Assembly (NCBI RefSeq): GCF_008973465.1
Contig: NZ_WBXN01000004.1
Location: forward strand, 1,612,001-1,676,000
DNA: 64,000 bases
Origin: Streptomyces sp. SS1-1
GTDB lineage: Bacteria; Actinomycetota; Actinomycetes; Streptomycetales; Streptomycetaceae
Direction: 5' to 3'
Position numbers and translations under genes: made by a program. Shown in pieces: positions 49,480 through 58,935 of the stretch (positions are counted from its first letter, which is position 1; every line of letters begins with the position of its first letter). The notes under the pieces were generated by a model. The model saw nothing but the letters and a program-made list of their open reading frames with translations. It had not been told where the DNA came from and ran no database searches.

Positions 49480-50277
49480 ATGCCGACACCCCCTCCGACC
49501 GGCCCTCTTGTCACCCGCGGCACCCTCGCGGCGCAGGTGCGCGCCCTCGGCGTGCGCCAGGGCGACACGCTCCTCGTGCACTCCTCGCTCAGCTCCCTGG
49601 GCTGGGTCTGCGGAGGTTCCGTCGCCGTCGTCCAGGGACTGCTCGACGCCCTCGGCCCCGACGGCACTCTGGTGGTCCCCACCCAGACCGGCGACCTCTC
49701 CGACCCGGCCGTCTGGCAGAACCCGCCGGTGCCCGAGGACTGGTGGGAGACCATCCGGGTGACGATGCCCGCCTACGACCCCCGGGTGACCCCCTCACGC
49801 GGCATGGGCGCCGTCCCCGAGACCGTGCGGACCTGGCCCGGCGCCACGCGCAGCGCCCACCCGCAGACGTCCTTCGCGGCCCTCGGCGCCCGGGCGCGGG
49901 AGATCACCGACGGGCACGCGACGGACTGCCGGCTCGGCGAGCGCAGCCCGCTGGCCCGTCTGGAGGCCTTGCACGCGCGCGTGCTGCTGCTCGGCGCCGG
50001 CTACGGCACCTGCACCGCCTTCCACCTGGCCGAATACCGGATCCCGTCGCCACGGGTACGGGTGGGACGGCCGGGACCCGAGGGATGGGAGGTGGTCACC
50101 GAGGTGTCCATCAGCTCCGACCGCTTCGACGAGCTCGGGCACGACTTCGAACGGGACCGCCCGGTGCTGCGCGGCCGGGTCGGCGCGGCCGACGCACGCC
50201 TGTTCCCGCTGCCCGACGCCGTGGCCTACGCGGTGCGGTGGCTGGAGACGCACCGGCCCCGCGCCGAGGAGATCTGA
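49480..50277 (+). CDS. Aminoglycoside N(3)-acetyltransferase family protein
   Basis: This 265-residue protein has the AAC(3) family pattern: [49 protein letters not shown] and [20 protein letters not shown]. The [19 protein letters not shown] region is near the C-terminal half. It could acetylate the 3-amino group of aminoglycosides, but many chromosomal homologues have no proven resistance role. There is no antibiotic cluster here. I chose ATG 49480 because the family N terminus starts there, although the frame is open from 49426. Confidence 0.85.
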   Translation: MPTPPPTGPLVTRGTLAAQVRALGVRQGDTLLVHSSLSSLGWVCGGSVAVVQGLLDALGPDGTLVVPTQTGDLSDPAVWQNPPVPEDWWETIRVTMPAYDPRVTPSRGMGAVPETVRTWPGATRSAHPQTSFAALGARAREITDGHATDCRLGERSPLARLEALHARVLLLGAGYGTCTAFHLAEYRIPSPRVRVGRPGPEGWEVVTEVSISSDRFDELGHDFERDRPVLRGRVGAADARLFPLPDAVAYAVRWLETHRPRAEEI

Positions 50278-50345
50278 GGCGGCCGTACGCGAAGATGCGC
50301 ACCCGGCCGTTCGGGGGACCCTCGGTCTCCCTAGACTCTTGAGCC

Positions 50346-51269
50346 ATGCGAAACGAGCCCGTGGTCCAGGTCCACGCCCTGGTGAAGCGCTACGGCGGCA
50401 GAACCGCGGTGGACGGCCTCGACCTGGTGGCCCGGGCGGGCGTCACGGCCGTGCTCGGACCGAACGGCGCGGGCAAGACGACGACGGTGGAGACCTGCGA
50501 GGGCTACCGCAGACCGGACTCCGGCACCGTGCGTGTCCTCGGCCTGGACCCGGTGCGGCAGTCCGCCGCGCTGCGGCCCCGGATCGGGGTGATGCTCCAG
50601 TCCGGCGGTGTCTACTCGGGGGCGCGCGCGGACGAGATGCTGCGCCACGTCGCCAAGCTGCACGCCCACCCCCTGGACGTGGACGCGCTCATCGAGCGCC
50701 TCGGCCTCGGCGGCTGCGGCCGGACGGCGTACCGCCGGCTCTCCGGCGGCCAGCAGCAGCGCCTCGCGCTCGCCATGGCCGTCGTCGGCCGCCCCGAGCT
50801 GGTCTTCCTCGACGAGCCGACCGCGGGACTCGACCCGCAGGCCCGCCGCGCCACCTGGGACCTGGTCCGGGATCTGCGGGCCGACGGCGTCTCGGTGATC
50901 CTCACCACGCACTACATGGACGAGGCCGAACAGCTCGCCGACGACGTCGCCATCATCGACGCGGGCCGGGTCATCGCCCAGGGCTCCCCCGAGGAACTGT
51001 GCCGCGGCGGCGCCGAGAACACCCTGCGCTTCGGCGGCCGCCCCGGCCTCGACGTGGGCTCCCTGCTCAAGGCGCTGCCCGCCGACTGCACGGCCGCCGA
51101 GCTGACGCCGGGCTCGTACCGGGTCGTCGGCAAGGTCGACCCGCAACTGCTCGCCACGGTGACGTCCTGGTGCGCGCAGCACGGGGTGATGCCGGACCGG
51201 ATCTCGGTGGAGCGGCACACGCTGGAGGACGTCTTCCTGGAGCTGACCGGCAAGGAGCTGCGCTCATGA
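50346..51269 (+). CDS. ABC transporter ATP-binding protein
   Basis: This 307-residue ATPase has Walker A GPNGAGKT at about residues 38-45, signature LSGGQQQRLALAMA and Walker B LVFLDEPTAGLD. The C-terminal half ends DRISVERHTLEDVFLELTGK, typical of CcmA/DrrA-like exporter ATPases. It overlaps the permease start by four bases. The export substrate is unknown. It lies just upstream of ctaA on the same strand, a conserved neighbourhood that may hint at a role in respiration or heme handling. Confidence 0.93.
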   Translation: MRNEPVVQVHALVKRYGGRTAVDGLDLVARAGVTAVLGPNGAGKTTTVETCEGYRRPDSGTVRVLGLDPVRQSAALRPRIGVMLQSGGVYSGARADEMLRHVAKLHAHPLDVDALIERLGLGGCGRTAYRRLSGGQQQRLALAMAVVGRPELVFLDEPTAGLDPQARRATWDLVRDLRADGVSVILTTHYMDEAEQLADDVAIIDAGRVIAQGSPEELCRGGAENTLRFGGRPGLDVGSLLKALPADCTAAELTPGSYRVVGKVDPQLLATVTSWCAQHGVMPDRISVERHTLEDVFLELTGKELRS

Positions 51270-52042
51270 CCACCACGAGCACCGGGACGTACGCCCCGAA
51301 GCCGGGCGCGGCCCCGCTCCCCCGCATGATCGCCGCGCAGGCCGCGCTCGAGACGAGGATGCTGCTGCGCAACGGCGAGCAGCTGCTGCTGACGGTGGTG
51401 ATCCCGACCCTGCTGCTGGTGCTCTTCAGCTCGGTGGACATCGTGGACACCGGCGCGGGCGAGGCGGTGGACTTCCTCGCCCCCGGCATCCTGGCGCTCG
51501 CAGTGATGTCGACGGCGTTCACCGGGCAGGCCATCGCGACGGGCTTCGAGCGCCGGTACGGCGTGCTGAAGCGGCTGGCGTCCTCACCGCTGCCACGCTG
51601 GGGCCTGATGGCGGCGAAGACGCTGTCGGTGCTGGTCACCGAGGTGCTGCAGATCGTCCTGCTGACGCTGATCGCCTTCGCGCTGGGCTGGTCGCCGCAC
51701 GGCAACCCGGCGGCCGTGCTCCTGCTGCTGATCCTCGGGACGGCCGCGTTCTCGGGGCTCGGGCTGCTGATGGCCGGGACGCTCAAGGCGGAGGCGACGC
51801 TGGCCGCCGCCAACCTGGTCTTCCTGCTGCTGCTCGTCGGCGGCGGGGTCGTCGTGCCGCTGGACAAGTTCCCGCAGGCCGCCCAGGACGTCCTCGGGCT
51901 GCTGCCCGTCTCCGCGCTCTCCGACGGGCTGCGGGACGTGCTCCAGCACGGCGCGGGGATGCCCTGGGGCGACGTCGGGATCCTCGCCGTGTGGGCGGTC
52001 GTGGGCCTCGCGGCGGCCGGCCGGTTCTTCCGCTGGGAGTAG
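51266..52042 (+). CDS. ABC-2 type transporter permease
   Basis: This 258-residue protein has six predicted membrane segments in the ABC-2 arrangement (LLLTVVIPTLLLVLFSSVDI, VMSTAFTGQAIATGFERRYG, PLPRWGLMAAKTLSVLVTEV). The coupling-helix region includes ERRYGVLKRLASSPL. It forms an exporter with the overlapping ATPase upstream. The substrate is unknown. Confidence 0.92.
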   Translation: MTTTSTGTYAPKPGAAPLPRMIAAQAALETRMLLRNGEQLLLTVVIPTLLLVLFSSVDIVDTGAGEAVDFLAPGILALAVMSTAFTGQAIATGFERRYGVLKRLASSPLPRWGLMAAKTLSVLVTEVLQIVLLTLIAFALGWSPHGNPAAVLLLLILGTAAFSGLGLLMAGTLKAEATLAAANLVFLLLLVGGGVVVPLDKFPQAAQDVLGLLPVSALSDGLRDVLQHGAGMPWGDVGILAVWAVVGLAAAGRFFRWE

Positions 52043-52101
52043 CGCGGATCACCCCGCGGGGCGGGCCCCCTCGTGAAAGCGTGCACAAGCGGCGGCCTAC
52101 G

Positions 52102-53124
52102 ATGGTGCGCGTGCAGAACCTGACCCGCGCCGACGCCCAGGCCGCCGTGCGCAACCCGCTCGCCTTCATCGCCGCCCGCTGGACCCCGGATCCGAGGACC
52201 GTCCGCCGCGCGGCGCTCGCCGCGCTCGTGATGTCCGTGATCATCGTGGTCACGGGCGGGGCCGTGCGCCTCACGGGTTCCGGGCTCGGCTGCCCGACCT
52301 GGCCGAAGTGCACCGGCGACTCGCTCACCAACACCCGCGAGATGGGCCTGCACGGCGCGATCGAGTTCGGCAACCGCATGCTGACGTACGTGCTGTGCGC
52401 GGCGGTCGGCTGGGCGATCATCGCCGCCCGCTCCACCGAGCCGTACCGGCGGGGCCTGACCCGGCTGGGCTGGGCGCAGTTCTGGATCGTGATGAGCAAC
52501 GCCGTGCTCGGCGGCGTCGTCGTCCTGGTCGGCCTGAACCCGTACACGGTCGCCGCCCACTTCGTGGCGTCGTCCGCGCTGATCGCGGTCGCCGTGGTGA
52601 TGTGGCAGCGCACCCGTGAGGGGGACGCGGCGCCGCGCCCGCTGGTCGGCAAGGCCGTCCAGCAGCTGGTGTGGTTCCTGGTCTCCGCCTCGGTCCTGCT
52701 GATCCTGGTGGGCACGGTGGTCACCGGCGCGGGACCGCACGCGGGTGACTCCAGCGAGGTCGACCGGATGCCGGTCGACTGGGAGACCGTGACGAAGCTG
52801 CACGCCGTGCTGGCCTGGATCGTCGTGACGCTGACGTTCGCGCTCTGGTTCGTCCTCAAGGCGGTCGACGCGCCGAAGGGGCCGCTGGACCGCACCCGTG
52901 ACCTGTTCCTGGTGCTGCTGGCGCAGGGCGTCATCGGTTACGTCCAGTACTTCACGGACCTGCCGGAGCTGCTGGTCGGCCTGCACATGCTGGGTTCGGC
53001 CCTGGTGTGGATCGCGGTGCTGCGCGTGCTCCTCGCGCTGCGCGAGCGCCCGGAGGCGTCCGTGCCGGATCTGCCCGCTCAGCCGCTGGACGCCACCAGC
53101 GCGTCGATCGCCGGGCCCAGGTAG
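52102..53124 (+). CDS. ctaA: Heme A synthase (COX15/CtaA family)
   Basis: This 340-residue membrane protein has eight hydrophobic segments and the four heme-ligand histidines His84 (GLHGAIEFGNR), His153 (AAHFVASSAL), His234 (KLHAVLAWIV) and His295 (GLHMLGSALVW). The extracellular cysteine pair Cys64 and Cys70 is present, as in many Gram-positive CtaA proteins. It oxidises the methyl group of heme O to give heme A for cytochrome oxidase. ATG 52102 is preferred over a longer open frame from 51991. ctaB is nearby on the other strand. Its last 46 bases overlap a convergent gene. Confidence 0.93.
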   Translation: MVRVQNLTRADAQAAVRNPLAFIAARWTPDPRTVRRAALAALVMSVIIVVTGGAVRLTGSGLGCPTWPKCTGDSLTNTREMGLHGAIEFGNRMLTYVLCAAVGWAIIAARSTEPYRRGLTRLGWAQFWIVMSNAVLGGVVVLVGLNPYTVAAHFVASSALIAVAVVMWQRTREGDAAPRPLVGKAVQQLVWFLVSASVLLILVGTVVTGAGPHAGDSSEVDRMPVDWETVTKLHAVLAWIVVTLTFALWFVLKAVDAPKGPLDRTRDLFLVLLAQGVIGYVQYFTDLPELLVGLHMLGSALVWIAVLRVLLALRERPEASVPDLPAQPLDATSASIAGPR

Positions 53125-53816
53125 GAACGCGTCAGCCGCCCCCGCCGCGCCGCCCACGCGTCGGACGGCGGCTCCGCCCGACCGTAGCGGCGGGCGTGGA
53201 CGTCGGTGACGACCTCGGCGGGCGCCCCCAGTCCGGGCAGCAGCTCCAGCGCCTCCCGTTTGGAGATGAGCCGTCCCTCGCGCGCGGTGACGCTGGCCCG
53301 CGCGAACGTGATCAGCCCCAGGTCGACCCAGACGTCCCGGGTCCACAGCCGGGCGTCGGCCACGGCGGGCCGCCAGAAGTCCCGCTGGTCGCGCATGACG
53401 AACGTGGTCAGCTCGCGGTCCGGCACCGGCGGCAGCAGGGCGGCGGGGGCCTCCCCGTGCAGCACGCGCCCGAAGGCGTGCAACTCGCGCCGGGTCACGG
53501 GGGTGACGGGCCGCCGGAACAGCTCCTCGTGCGCCCAGGTGAGATGGCGGCGGGCGGGGTCCTCCAGGGTGTCCGGCGTGAGGTAGGAGCAGTGCAGCAG
53601 CGGGGCGAGCGGCGCGGTCCGCAGCCGGGCGTGCAGCGTGGCCAGCCGCCAGATCGTGCGCGGGGTGAGCGGGCCGTCCAGGACGGCGATCAGGTCCAGG
53701 TCGCTGCGGCCCTCCTGGTAGTCGCCGCCGGCGAGCGAGCCGTGCGCCCAGACGGCGACGGGCCGCAGCGGTCGCAGGGCGGTGAGGAAGCGGTCGAGCA
53801 GGGCGTCGGTCGGCAT
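53079..53816 (-). CDS. Nucleotidyltransferase-domain protein
   Basis: This 245-residue protein has the minimal nucleotidyltransferase motif VAVWAHGSLAGGDYQEGRSD followed by LDLIAVLDG. The G-S and two aspartates for metal binding are intact. The remaining C-terminal part is helical with TWAHEELFRRPVTP and FWRPAVADARLWTRDVWVDL. It resembles the aminoglycoside-nucleotidyltransferase-like family, but the substrate is unknown. Its 3' end overlaps ctaA by 46 bases in convergent orientation. It may transfer AMP to a protein or small molecule. Confidence 0.85.
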   Translation of the reverse strand: MPTDALLDRFLTALRPLRPVAVWAHGSLAGGDYQEGRSDLDLIAVLDGPLTPRTIWRLATLHARLRTAPLAPLLHCSYLTPDTLEDPARRHLTWAHEELFRRPVTPVTRRELHAFGRVLHGEAPAALLPPVPDRELTTFVMRDQRDFWRPAVADARLWTRDVWVDLGLITFARASVTAREGRLISKREALELLPGLGAPAEVVTDVHARRYGRAEPPSDAWAARRGRLTRSYLGPAIDALVASSG

Positions 53817-53857
53817 CCCGTCAGTCTGGCCGCGGGCGCCCGGGGCGTACAGCCCGC

Positions 53858-54964
53858 TCACGGCAGGCCGTAGACCCGGCGGGCGTTCCCCGACGACACC
53901 ATCTCCGCGACGCGCTGGGCGTCCGCCGGTGACCAGGCGCCCTCGGCGACCCAGGTGCCGAGCACCCTGGCGAGGGACTCGCGGAACAGCTGTGCGCCCA
54001 CGACGTGCAGTTCGGGCAGGCCCTGGGCGCCGCTGGAGAAGAGGATCTTGCCGAAGGGGGCCAGCTCCAGGATCTCGGCGAGGATCGTGGCCGCGCGGGC
54101 GCCGGTGCGCACCAGGGCGGCGCCGGAGTCGGCGTAGACGTGTGGGAAGACGCCGGCGAGATGGGCGGCGTGCCGGTGGTACGGGTAGCCGTGCAGCAGG
54201 ACCAGGTCGGTGCCGAGACCGGCGGTGGCGCGGACGAAGTCGGTGAGCAGGACCGGGTCGGTGCGGTCGATGCGCAGGCCCGGCTGGCCGAGCCCGGCGT
54301 GCAGCTGGAGCGGCAGCCCGGACGCGACCGCGATCCACAGCAGGTGCCGCAGCAGGACCGGGTCGGTCAGCTCACCGCCGACGTCACGGTCCGCGAGCCA
54401 GCGCCCGGCCGCGCCCCGCACCTCCCCCGGCCCCGGCGGCTCGGGCGCCAGCGCCAGGCCGTGCCGTACGCCGGCGACCGAGGTGAAGGCGACGGCGTGC
54501 GCGGCCGCGCCGTGCACGGACTCGGCGAGGTTGGCGAGGAAGGACTCGACGGTGCCGGAGGTGTCGGCGACCTGTTCGGCGAGGAGTTCGAGGCGGACGA
54601 TCTCATGGGCCTCGGCGGAGGCGGCGGAGGCCATCTCGGGAGGGCCGGTCAGGTCACCGGGCAGGCCCGTGTCGACCAGATAGGTCGTGATGCCGCTGCC
54701 CCGCAGCAGCCGCCGTCCGGCCTCCCAGACGCCGAGCTCCCGGCGCCGGGCCAGATACCGGGCGGGCGGGCAGTGCGGCTCCAGACCGAGCAGGGGCGGG
54801 CACCAGCGCCGTACGGCGAAGCCGGTCTGGGTGTCGAAGAGGGTGGTGCCGGGTGCGGGGGGTCCCTCGGTGCGGGCCAGCTGGGCCTCGAAGGTGCCGA
54901 GGCCCAGCTCCGCTCTCAGTACGCCGTGGCAGTACTGGTCCACGAGGGACGGCGTGTCGATCAT
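53858..54964 (-). CDS. Amidohydrolase family protein
   Basis: This 368-residue protein has the shape of amidohydrolase-2/ACMSD-like enzymes. The N-terminal VDQYCHGVL resembles the first metal-ligand motif with H13, and LPLQLHAGLGQPG and LVLLHGYPYHRHAAHLAGVF lie in the middle. DSGAALVRTGARAATILAEI, GKILFSSGAQGLPELHVVG and a C-terminal AQRVAEMVSSGNARRVYGLP follow. The later motifs suggest a TIM-barrel hydrolase or decarboxylase with an uncertain metal site. Glutamine-synthetase-linked amidohydrolases look similar. The substrate is unknown. It lies 41 bases upstream of the nucleotidyltransferase gene on the same strand. Confidence 0.82.
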   Translation of the reverse strand: MIDTPSLVDQYCHGVLRAELGLGTFEAQLARTEGPPAPGTTLFDTQTGFAVRRWCPPLLGLEPHCPPARYLARRRELGVWEAGRRLLRGSGITTYLVDTGLPGDLTGPPEMASAASAEAHEIVRLELLAEQVADTSGTVESFLANLAESVHGAAAHAVAFTSVAGVRHGLALAPEPPGPGEVRGAAGRWLADRDVGGELTDPVLLRHLLWIAVASGLPLQLHAGLGQPGLRIDRTDPVLLTDFVRATAGLGTDLVLLHGYPYHRHAAHLAGVFPHVYADSGAALVRTGARAATILAEILELAPFGKILFSSGAQGLPELHVVGAQLFRESLARVLGTWVAEGAWSPADAQRVAEMVSSGNARRVYGLP

Positions 54965-55075
54965 CCGGGCTCCCCGTGGGTGGACGCTGGCGTGCTCTAC
55001 ACGTCCTAACGGGTGAACCGGTGCCGAGGTGTTGGGGTGGAGCGGGCGGGCTCTGGGCCGCCGGAGCGGGTGGGC

Positions 55076-55390
55076 TCAGCCGCCGATCTGGATGCCGGCC
55101 ATCCGCTTCCACTCGTAGGGGCCCGTGGTCACCTTCGCCGCGAGCTCGCCGTCGAAGGACTCGTGGCGGGTGATGCCAGCCTTCTCGACGGCCTTCTCGG
55201 CGGTCGCGAACGTGGGGGCCACCAGGTCGCCCCAGCCGCCGTCCTCGCCCACGAGGACGATGCGGGCGCCGCGCTCGCCGATGTACGCGATCTGGGCCTC
55301 GGCACCGCCGTGGGACTTCGCGAAGGCGTTGATCCGGTGCGCGAGGCGGGTCACCTTGCGCTCGTCGACCTGCTGCGTGTCGTCTGCCAT
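55076..55390 (-). CDS. Conserved small hypothetical protein
   Basis: This 104-residue protein reads MADDTQQVDERKVTRLAHRI, then NAFAKSHGGAEAQIAYIGER, then ARIVLVGEDGGWGDLVAPTF, with a C-terminal basic stretch KRMAGIQIGG. It appears to be a soluble alpha-beta protein. No family is recognised. It lies between the amidohydrolase and ctaB genes on the same strand, apparently with its own start region. Confidence 0.75.
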   Translation of the reverse strand: MADDTQQVDERKVTRLAHRINAFAKSHGGAEAQIAYIGERGARIVLVGEDGGWGDLVAPTFATAEKAVEKAGITRHESFDGELAAKVTTGPYEWKRMAGIQIGG

Positions 55391-55481
55391 GGCCAGGATG
55401 CTACCGACCAGTAGATCGCTTGGCGACGGGAGGGGTGCGTGACCCGCGCCTCAGCGTGTCAGCGGCGGAGATCCCGCCGTG

Positions 55482-56435
55482 TCAGCGCAGGAAGGGGTCG
55501 ACCGCGACGGCCACGAAGAGCAGCGAGACATAGGTGATGGACCAGTGGAACAGGCGCATCTCCTTGAGCTTCGCGCCGGTCACCTCGGCCTTCGCGCGGT
55601 TCTGCAGCGCGTGCGCCTCCCACAGCCACCAGCCGCCCGCGGCGAGCGCGACCGCGGTGTAGAACCAGCCCGTGTAGCCGAGCGGCGTCAGCAGCAGCGA
55701 GACCGCGACCATCACCCAGCTGTAGAGGACGATCTGCCTGGCGACGACCTTGTTGGAGGCGATGACGGGGAGCATCGGCACGCCCACGCGCGCGTAGTCC
55801 TCCTTCACCTTCATGGACAGCGGCCAGTAGTGCGGTGGCGTCCAGAAGAAGATGACCAGGAAGAGGATCAGCGGCGCCCAGGACAGCGAGTTCGTGACGG
55901 CGGACCAGCCGATCAGCACCGGCATGCAGCCAGCGATGCCGCCCCACACGATGTTCTGCGAGGTACGGCGCTTGAGCAGCATCGTGTAGACGACGACGTA
56001 GAAGAGCAGCGCTCCGAGTGACAGCCAGGCCGACAGCCAGTTGACGGTGAGGCCGAACAGCAGCGTCGAGACGACCGCCAGGGTGATGCCGAAGGCGAGG
56101 CACTCGCGCGGGCTGACCATCCCGGTGACCAGGGGGCGCTGGGAGGTGCGGTCCATCAGGGCGTCGATGTCGCGGTCGATGTACATGTTGAGCGCGTTTG
56201 CGCCGCCCGCGCTGAGGTAACCGCCCACACAGGTGAGGAGCACCAGACCGAGGTCGGGCACGCCGCGCTCGGCCAGGAACATCACCGGAACGGTGGTGAT
56301 GAGCAGCAGCTCGATGATCCGCGGCTTGGTCAGCGCCACGAAAGCCGCGACCCGGGCCCCGATCGGCCGTCGGCTCGGGCTCTGGCTCGTCCCGACAATC
56401 CCCGCTGGACGGGATTCAACGGCCGTCACGCACAC
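55482..56435 (-). CDS. ctaB: Protoheme IX farnesyltransferase (heme O synthase)
   Basis: This 317-residue membrane protein of the UbiA family has nine hydrophobic segments. The prenyl-diphosphate-binding motif is [15 protein letters not shown], a second aspartate-bearing loop is [20 protein letters not shown], and [16 protein letters not shown] is near the start. It converts protoheme to heme O, the substrate of CtaA. I list GTG 56435 ([10 protein letters not shown]), which matches the usual streptomycete N terminus; an ATG five codons upstream is also possible. It is divergent from the transketolase gene. Confidence 0.94.
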   Translation of the reverse strand: MCVTAVESRPAGIVGTSQSPSRRPIGARVAAFVALTKPRIIELLLITTVPVMFLAERGVPDLGLVLLTCVGGYLSAGGANALNMYIDRDIDALMDRTSQRPLVTGMVSPRECLAFGITLAVVSTLLFGLTVNWLSAWLSLGALLFYVVVYTMLLKRRTSQNIVWGGIAGCMPVLIGWSAVTNSLSWAPLILFLVIFFWTPPHYWPLSMKVKEDYARVGVPMLPVIASNKVVARQIVLYSWVMVAVSLLLTPLGYTGWFYTAVALAAGGWWLWEAHALQNRAKAEVTGAKLKEMRLFHWSITYVSLLFVAVAVDPFLR

Positions 56436-56813
56436 CCCTGACAGAGACATCCCAGCAAGCCCGACCCGTGTGAAGTCCCGGTAAAGGCTCGCGCGTACCA
56501 CGCCACTGTAGACGTTGCCCAGACCCGGACCACCGCGGGGGTCCGGTCGTGTTGGAGGTGTGGTCCGAAGGGCGCGCGCGGGCTCGATTGAGCGCTCGGA
56601 TGACCGGGTGCGTATTCATGTGCCGAGCCCCGGAACGACGCGGCCGACAGGCACATCCCGAAGAGTCCCGGCAGTCTGGGATGAGTCGAAAAAACGCACG
56701 TACTTCCGGGGGTAGGCTCGACAACGGCCGGCCGACGCCGAGTACGCCGGCAGCCGGTGGGCGCGTGCCCGTGACGCCGGCAACCGACATGTGGAGAGGA
56801 GCCCTGACCCAGG
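56436..56813. promoter_or_regulatory. Non-coding region between ctaB and tkt
   Basis: This 378-base stretch has no convincing gene. A TAGGCT hexamer at 56713-56718 is a plausible -10 for tkt, with a leader of about 90 bases. An inverted repeat CCGGACC at 56525 and GGTCCGG at 56540 lies near the ctaB start. No riboswitch fold was recognised. Confidence 0.4.
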
Positions 56814-58901
56814 GTGAGCACCAAGCCGACCACCACAGACCTCGAGTGGACCGAGCTGGACCAGCGGGCGGTGGACACCGCCCGCGTCCTGGCCGCAGAC
56901 GCCGTACAGAAGGTCGGTAACGGCCATCCTGGTACGGCGATGAGCCTGGCTCCCGCCGCGTACACCCTCTTCCAGAAGGTGATGCGGCACGACCCTTCGG
57001 ACGCCGACTGGGTCGGGCGGGACCGCTTCGTGCTGTCCGCCGGCCACTCGTCCCTGACCCTCTACACCCAGCTCTACCTGGCCGGTTTTGGTCTGGAGCT
57101 GGACGACCTCAAGGCGTTCCGGACGTGGGGTTCGAAGACCCCCGGCCACCCGGAGTACGGCCACACCACGGGTGTGGAGACGACGACCGGCCCGCTGGGC
57201 CAGGGTGTCGCCAACGCCGTCGGCATGGCCATGGCCGCCCGCTACGAGCGTGGTCTGTTCGACCCGGAGGCCGCCGCGGGCACCTCCCCGTTCGACCACT
57301 TCATCTACTGCATCGCCGGTGACGGCTGCCTCCAGGAGGGCATCTCCGCCGAGGCGTCCTCGATGGCCGGTCACCAGAAGCTGGGCAACCTGGTCCTGCT
57401 GTGGGACGACAACCACATCTCGATCGAGGGCGACACGGAGACGGCCGTCTCCGAGGACACGGTCAAGCGCTACGAGGCGTACGGCTGGCACGTGCAGCGC
57501 GTCGCCCCGAAGCCGGACGGCGACCTGGACCCGAACGCGATCTACGACGCGATCCAGGAGGCCAAGAAGGTCACCGACCGCCCGTCGTTCATCGCGATGC
57601 GCTCGATCATCGCCTGGCCGGCCCCGAACGCGCAGAACACCGAGGCCGCGCACGGCTCGGCGCTCGGTGACGACGAGGTCGCGGCCACCAAGCGGGTCCT
57701 CGGCTTCGACCCGGAGAAGACCTTCGAGGTCTCCGACGAGGTCCTCGCGCACACCCGGGGCGCCCTGGAGCGCGGGCGGGCGGCCCGTGCCGTGTGGGAG
57801 AAGTCGTTCCAGCAGTGGCGGGACAACAACCCCGAGCGCGCCGCCGAGTACGACCGCATCGCCAAGGGCGCGCTGCCCACCGGCTGGGAGGAGAAGATCC
57901 CGGTCTTCGAGCCCGGCAAGGGTGTGGCGACGCGTGCCGCGTCCGGCAAGGTGCTGCAGGCGCTCGGCGCGGTCATCCCGGAGCTGTGGGGCGGCTCGGC
58001 CGACCTCGCCGGCTCGAACAACACGACGATCGACAAGACGTCGTCGTTCCTGCCCGAGGGCAACCCGCTGCCGGAGGCCAGCCCGTACGGCCGCACGATC
58101 CACTTCGGCATCCGCGAGCACTCCATGGCCGCGGAGATGAACGGCATCGCGCTGCACGGCAACACCCGTATCTACGGCGGCACCTTCCTGGTGTTCTCCG
58201 ACTACATGCGCAACGCGGTGCGGCTGTCGGCGCTCATGCACCTGCCGGTGACGTACGTGTGGACGCACGACTCCATCGGCCTCGGCGAGGACGGCCCGAC
58301 CCACCAGCCGGTCGAGCACCTCGCGTCGCTGCGCGCCATCCCGGGCCTGAACGTGGTCCGCCCGGCCGACGCCAACGAGACGGCGATCGCCTGGCGCGAG
58401 GTCCTGCGCCGCTGGACCAAGGAGTACGGCAAGGGCGCCCCGCACGGCCTGGCGCTGACAAGGCAGGGCGTGCCGACGTACGAGGCCAACGAGGACACCG
58501 CGCGCGGTGGCTACGTGATGTTCGAGGCCGAGGGCGGCACGCCCGAGGTCGTGCTGATCGCGACCGGTTCCGAGGTGCATGTGGCGGTCGAGGCGCGCGA
58601 GCGGCTCCAGGCCGACGGGGTGCCGACGCGCGTGGTCTCCATGCCGTCCGTGGAGTGGTTCGAGGAGCAGGACCAGGGGTACCGGGACAGCGTCCTGCCG
58701 CCGTCCGTGAAGGCGCGTGTCGCGGTCGAGGCCGGCATCGGCCTGACCTGGCACAAGTACGTCGGGGACGCGGGCCGCATCGTGTCGCTGGAGCACTTCG
58801 GCGCTTCGGCCGACGGCAAGGTCCTTTTCCAGGAGTACGGCTTCACCGCCGAGAACGTGGCGGCCGTCGCGCGGGAATCCCTCGCCGCGGCCCGGCGCTG
58901 A
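56814..58901 (+). CDS. tkt: Transketolase
   Basis: This 695-residue protein is a complete transketolase. The N-terminal histidine region GNGHPGTAMSLAPAAYTLFQ and GHSSLTLYTQLYL, the thiamine diphosphate motif GDGCLQEGISAEASSMAGHQ through NHISIEG, and the pyrimidine-domain DGPTHQPVEHLASLRAIPGL are all present. It moves two-carbon units in the pentose phosphate pathway. The start is GTG 56814 with GGAGAGGAG somewhat far upstream. It is first in the tkt-tal-zwf-opcA-pgl run. Confidence 0.96.
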   Translation: MSTKPTTTDLEWTELDQRAVDTARVLAADAVQKVGNGHPGTAMSLAPAAYTLFQKVMRHDPSDADWVGRDRFVLSAGHSSLTLYTQLYLAGFGLELDDLKAFRTWGSKTPGHPEYGHTTGVETTTGPLGQGVANAVGMAMAARYERGLFDPEAAAGTSPFDHFIYCIAGDGCLQEGISAEASSMAGHQKLGNLVLLWDDNHISIEGDTETAVSEDTVKRYEAYGWHVQRVAPKPDGDLDPNAIYDAIQEAKKVTDRPSFIAMRSIIAWPAPNAQNTEAAHGSALGDDEVAATKRVLGFDPEKTFEVSDEVLAHTRGALERGRAARAVWEKSFQQWRDNNPERAAEYDRIAKGALPTGWEEKIPVFEPGKGVATRAASGKVLQALGAVIPELWGGSADLAGSNNTTIDKTSSFLPEGNPLPEASPYGRTIHFGIREHSMAAEMNGIALHGNTRIYGGTFLVFSDYMRNAVRLSALMHLPVTYVWTHDSIGLGEDGPTHQPVEHLASLRAIPGLNVVRPADANETAIAWREVLRRWTKEYGKGAPHGLALTRQGVPTYEANEDTARGGYVMFEAEGGTPEVVLIATGSEVHVAVEARERLQADGVPTRVVSMPSVEWFEEQDQGYRDSVLPPSVKARVAVEAGIGLTWHKYVGDAGRIVSLEHFGASADGKVLFQEYGFTAENVAAVARESLAAARR

Positions 58902-58935
58902 CGCTCACATACGCAACGTAGGAGTTTGATTTTCC

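Noticed and set aside
49480..50277. An aminoglycoside biosynthesis or resistance cluster
   Set aside because: Only a single AAC(3)-family gene is present, among housekeeping genes; no biosynthetic genes accompany it.
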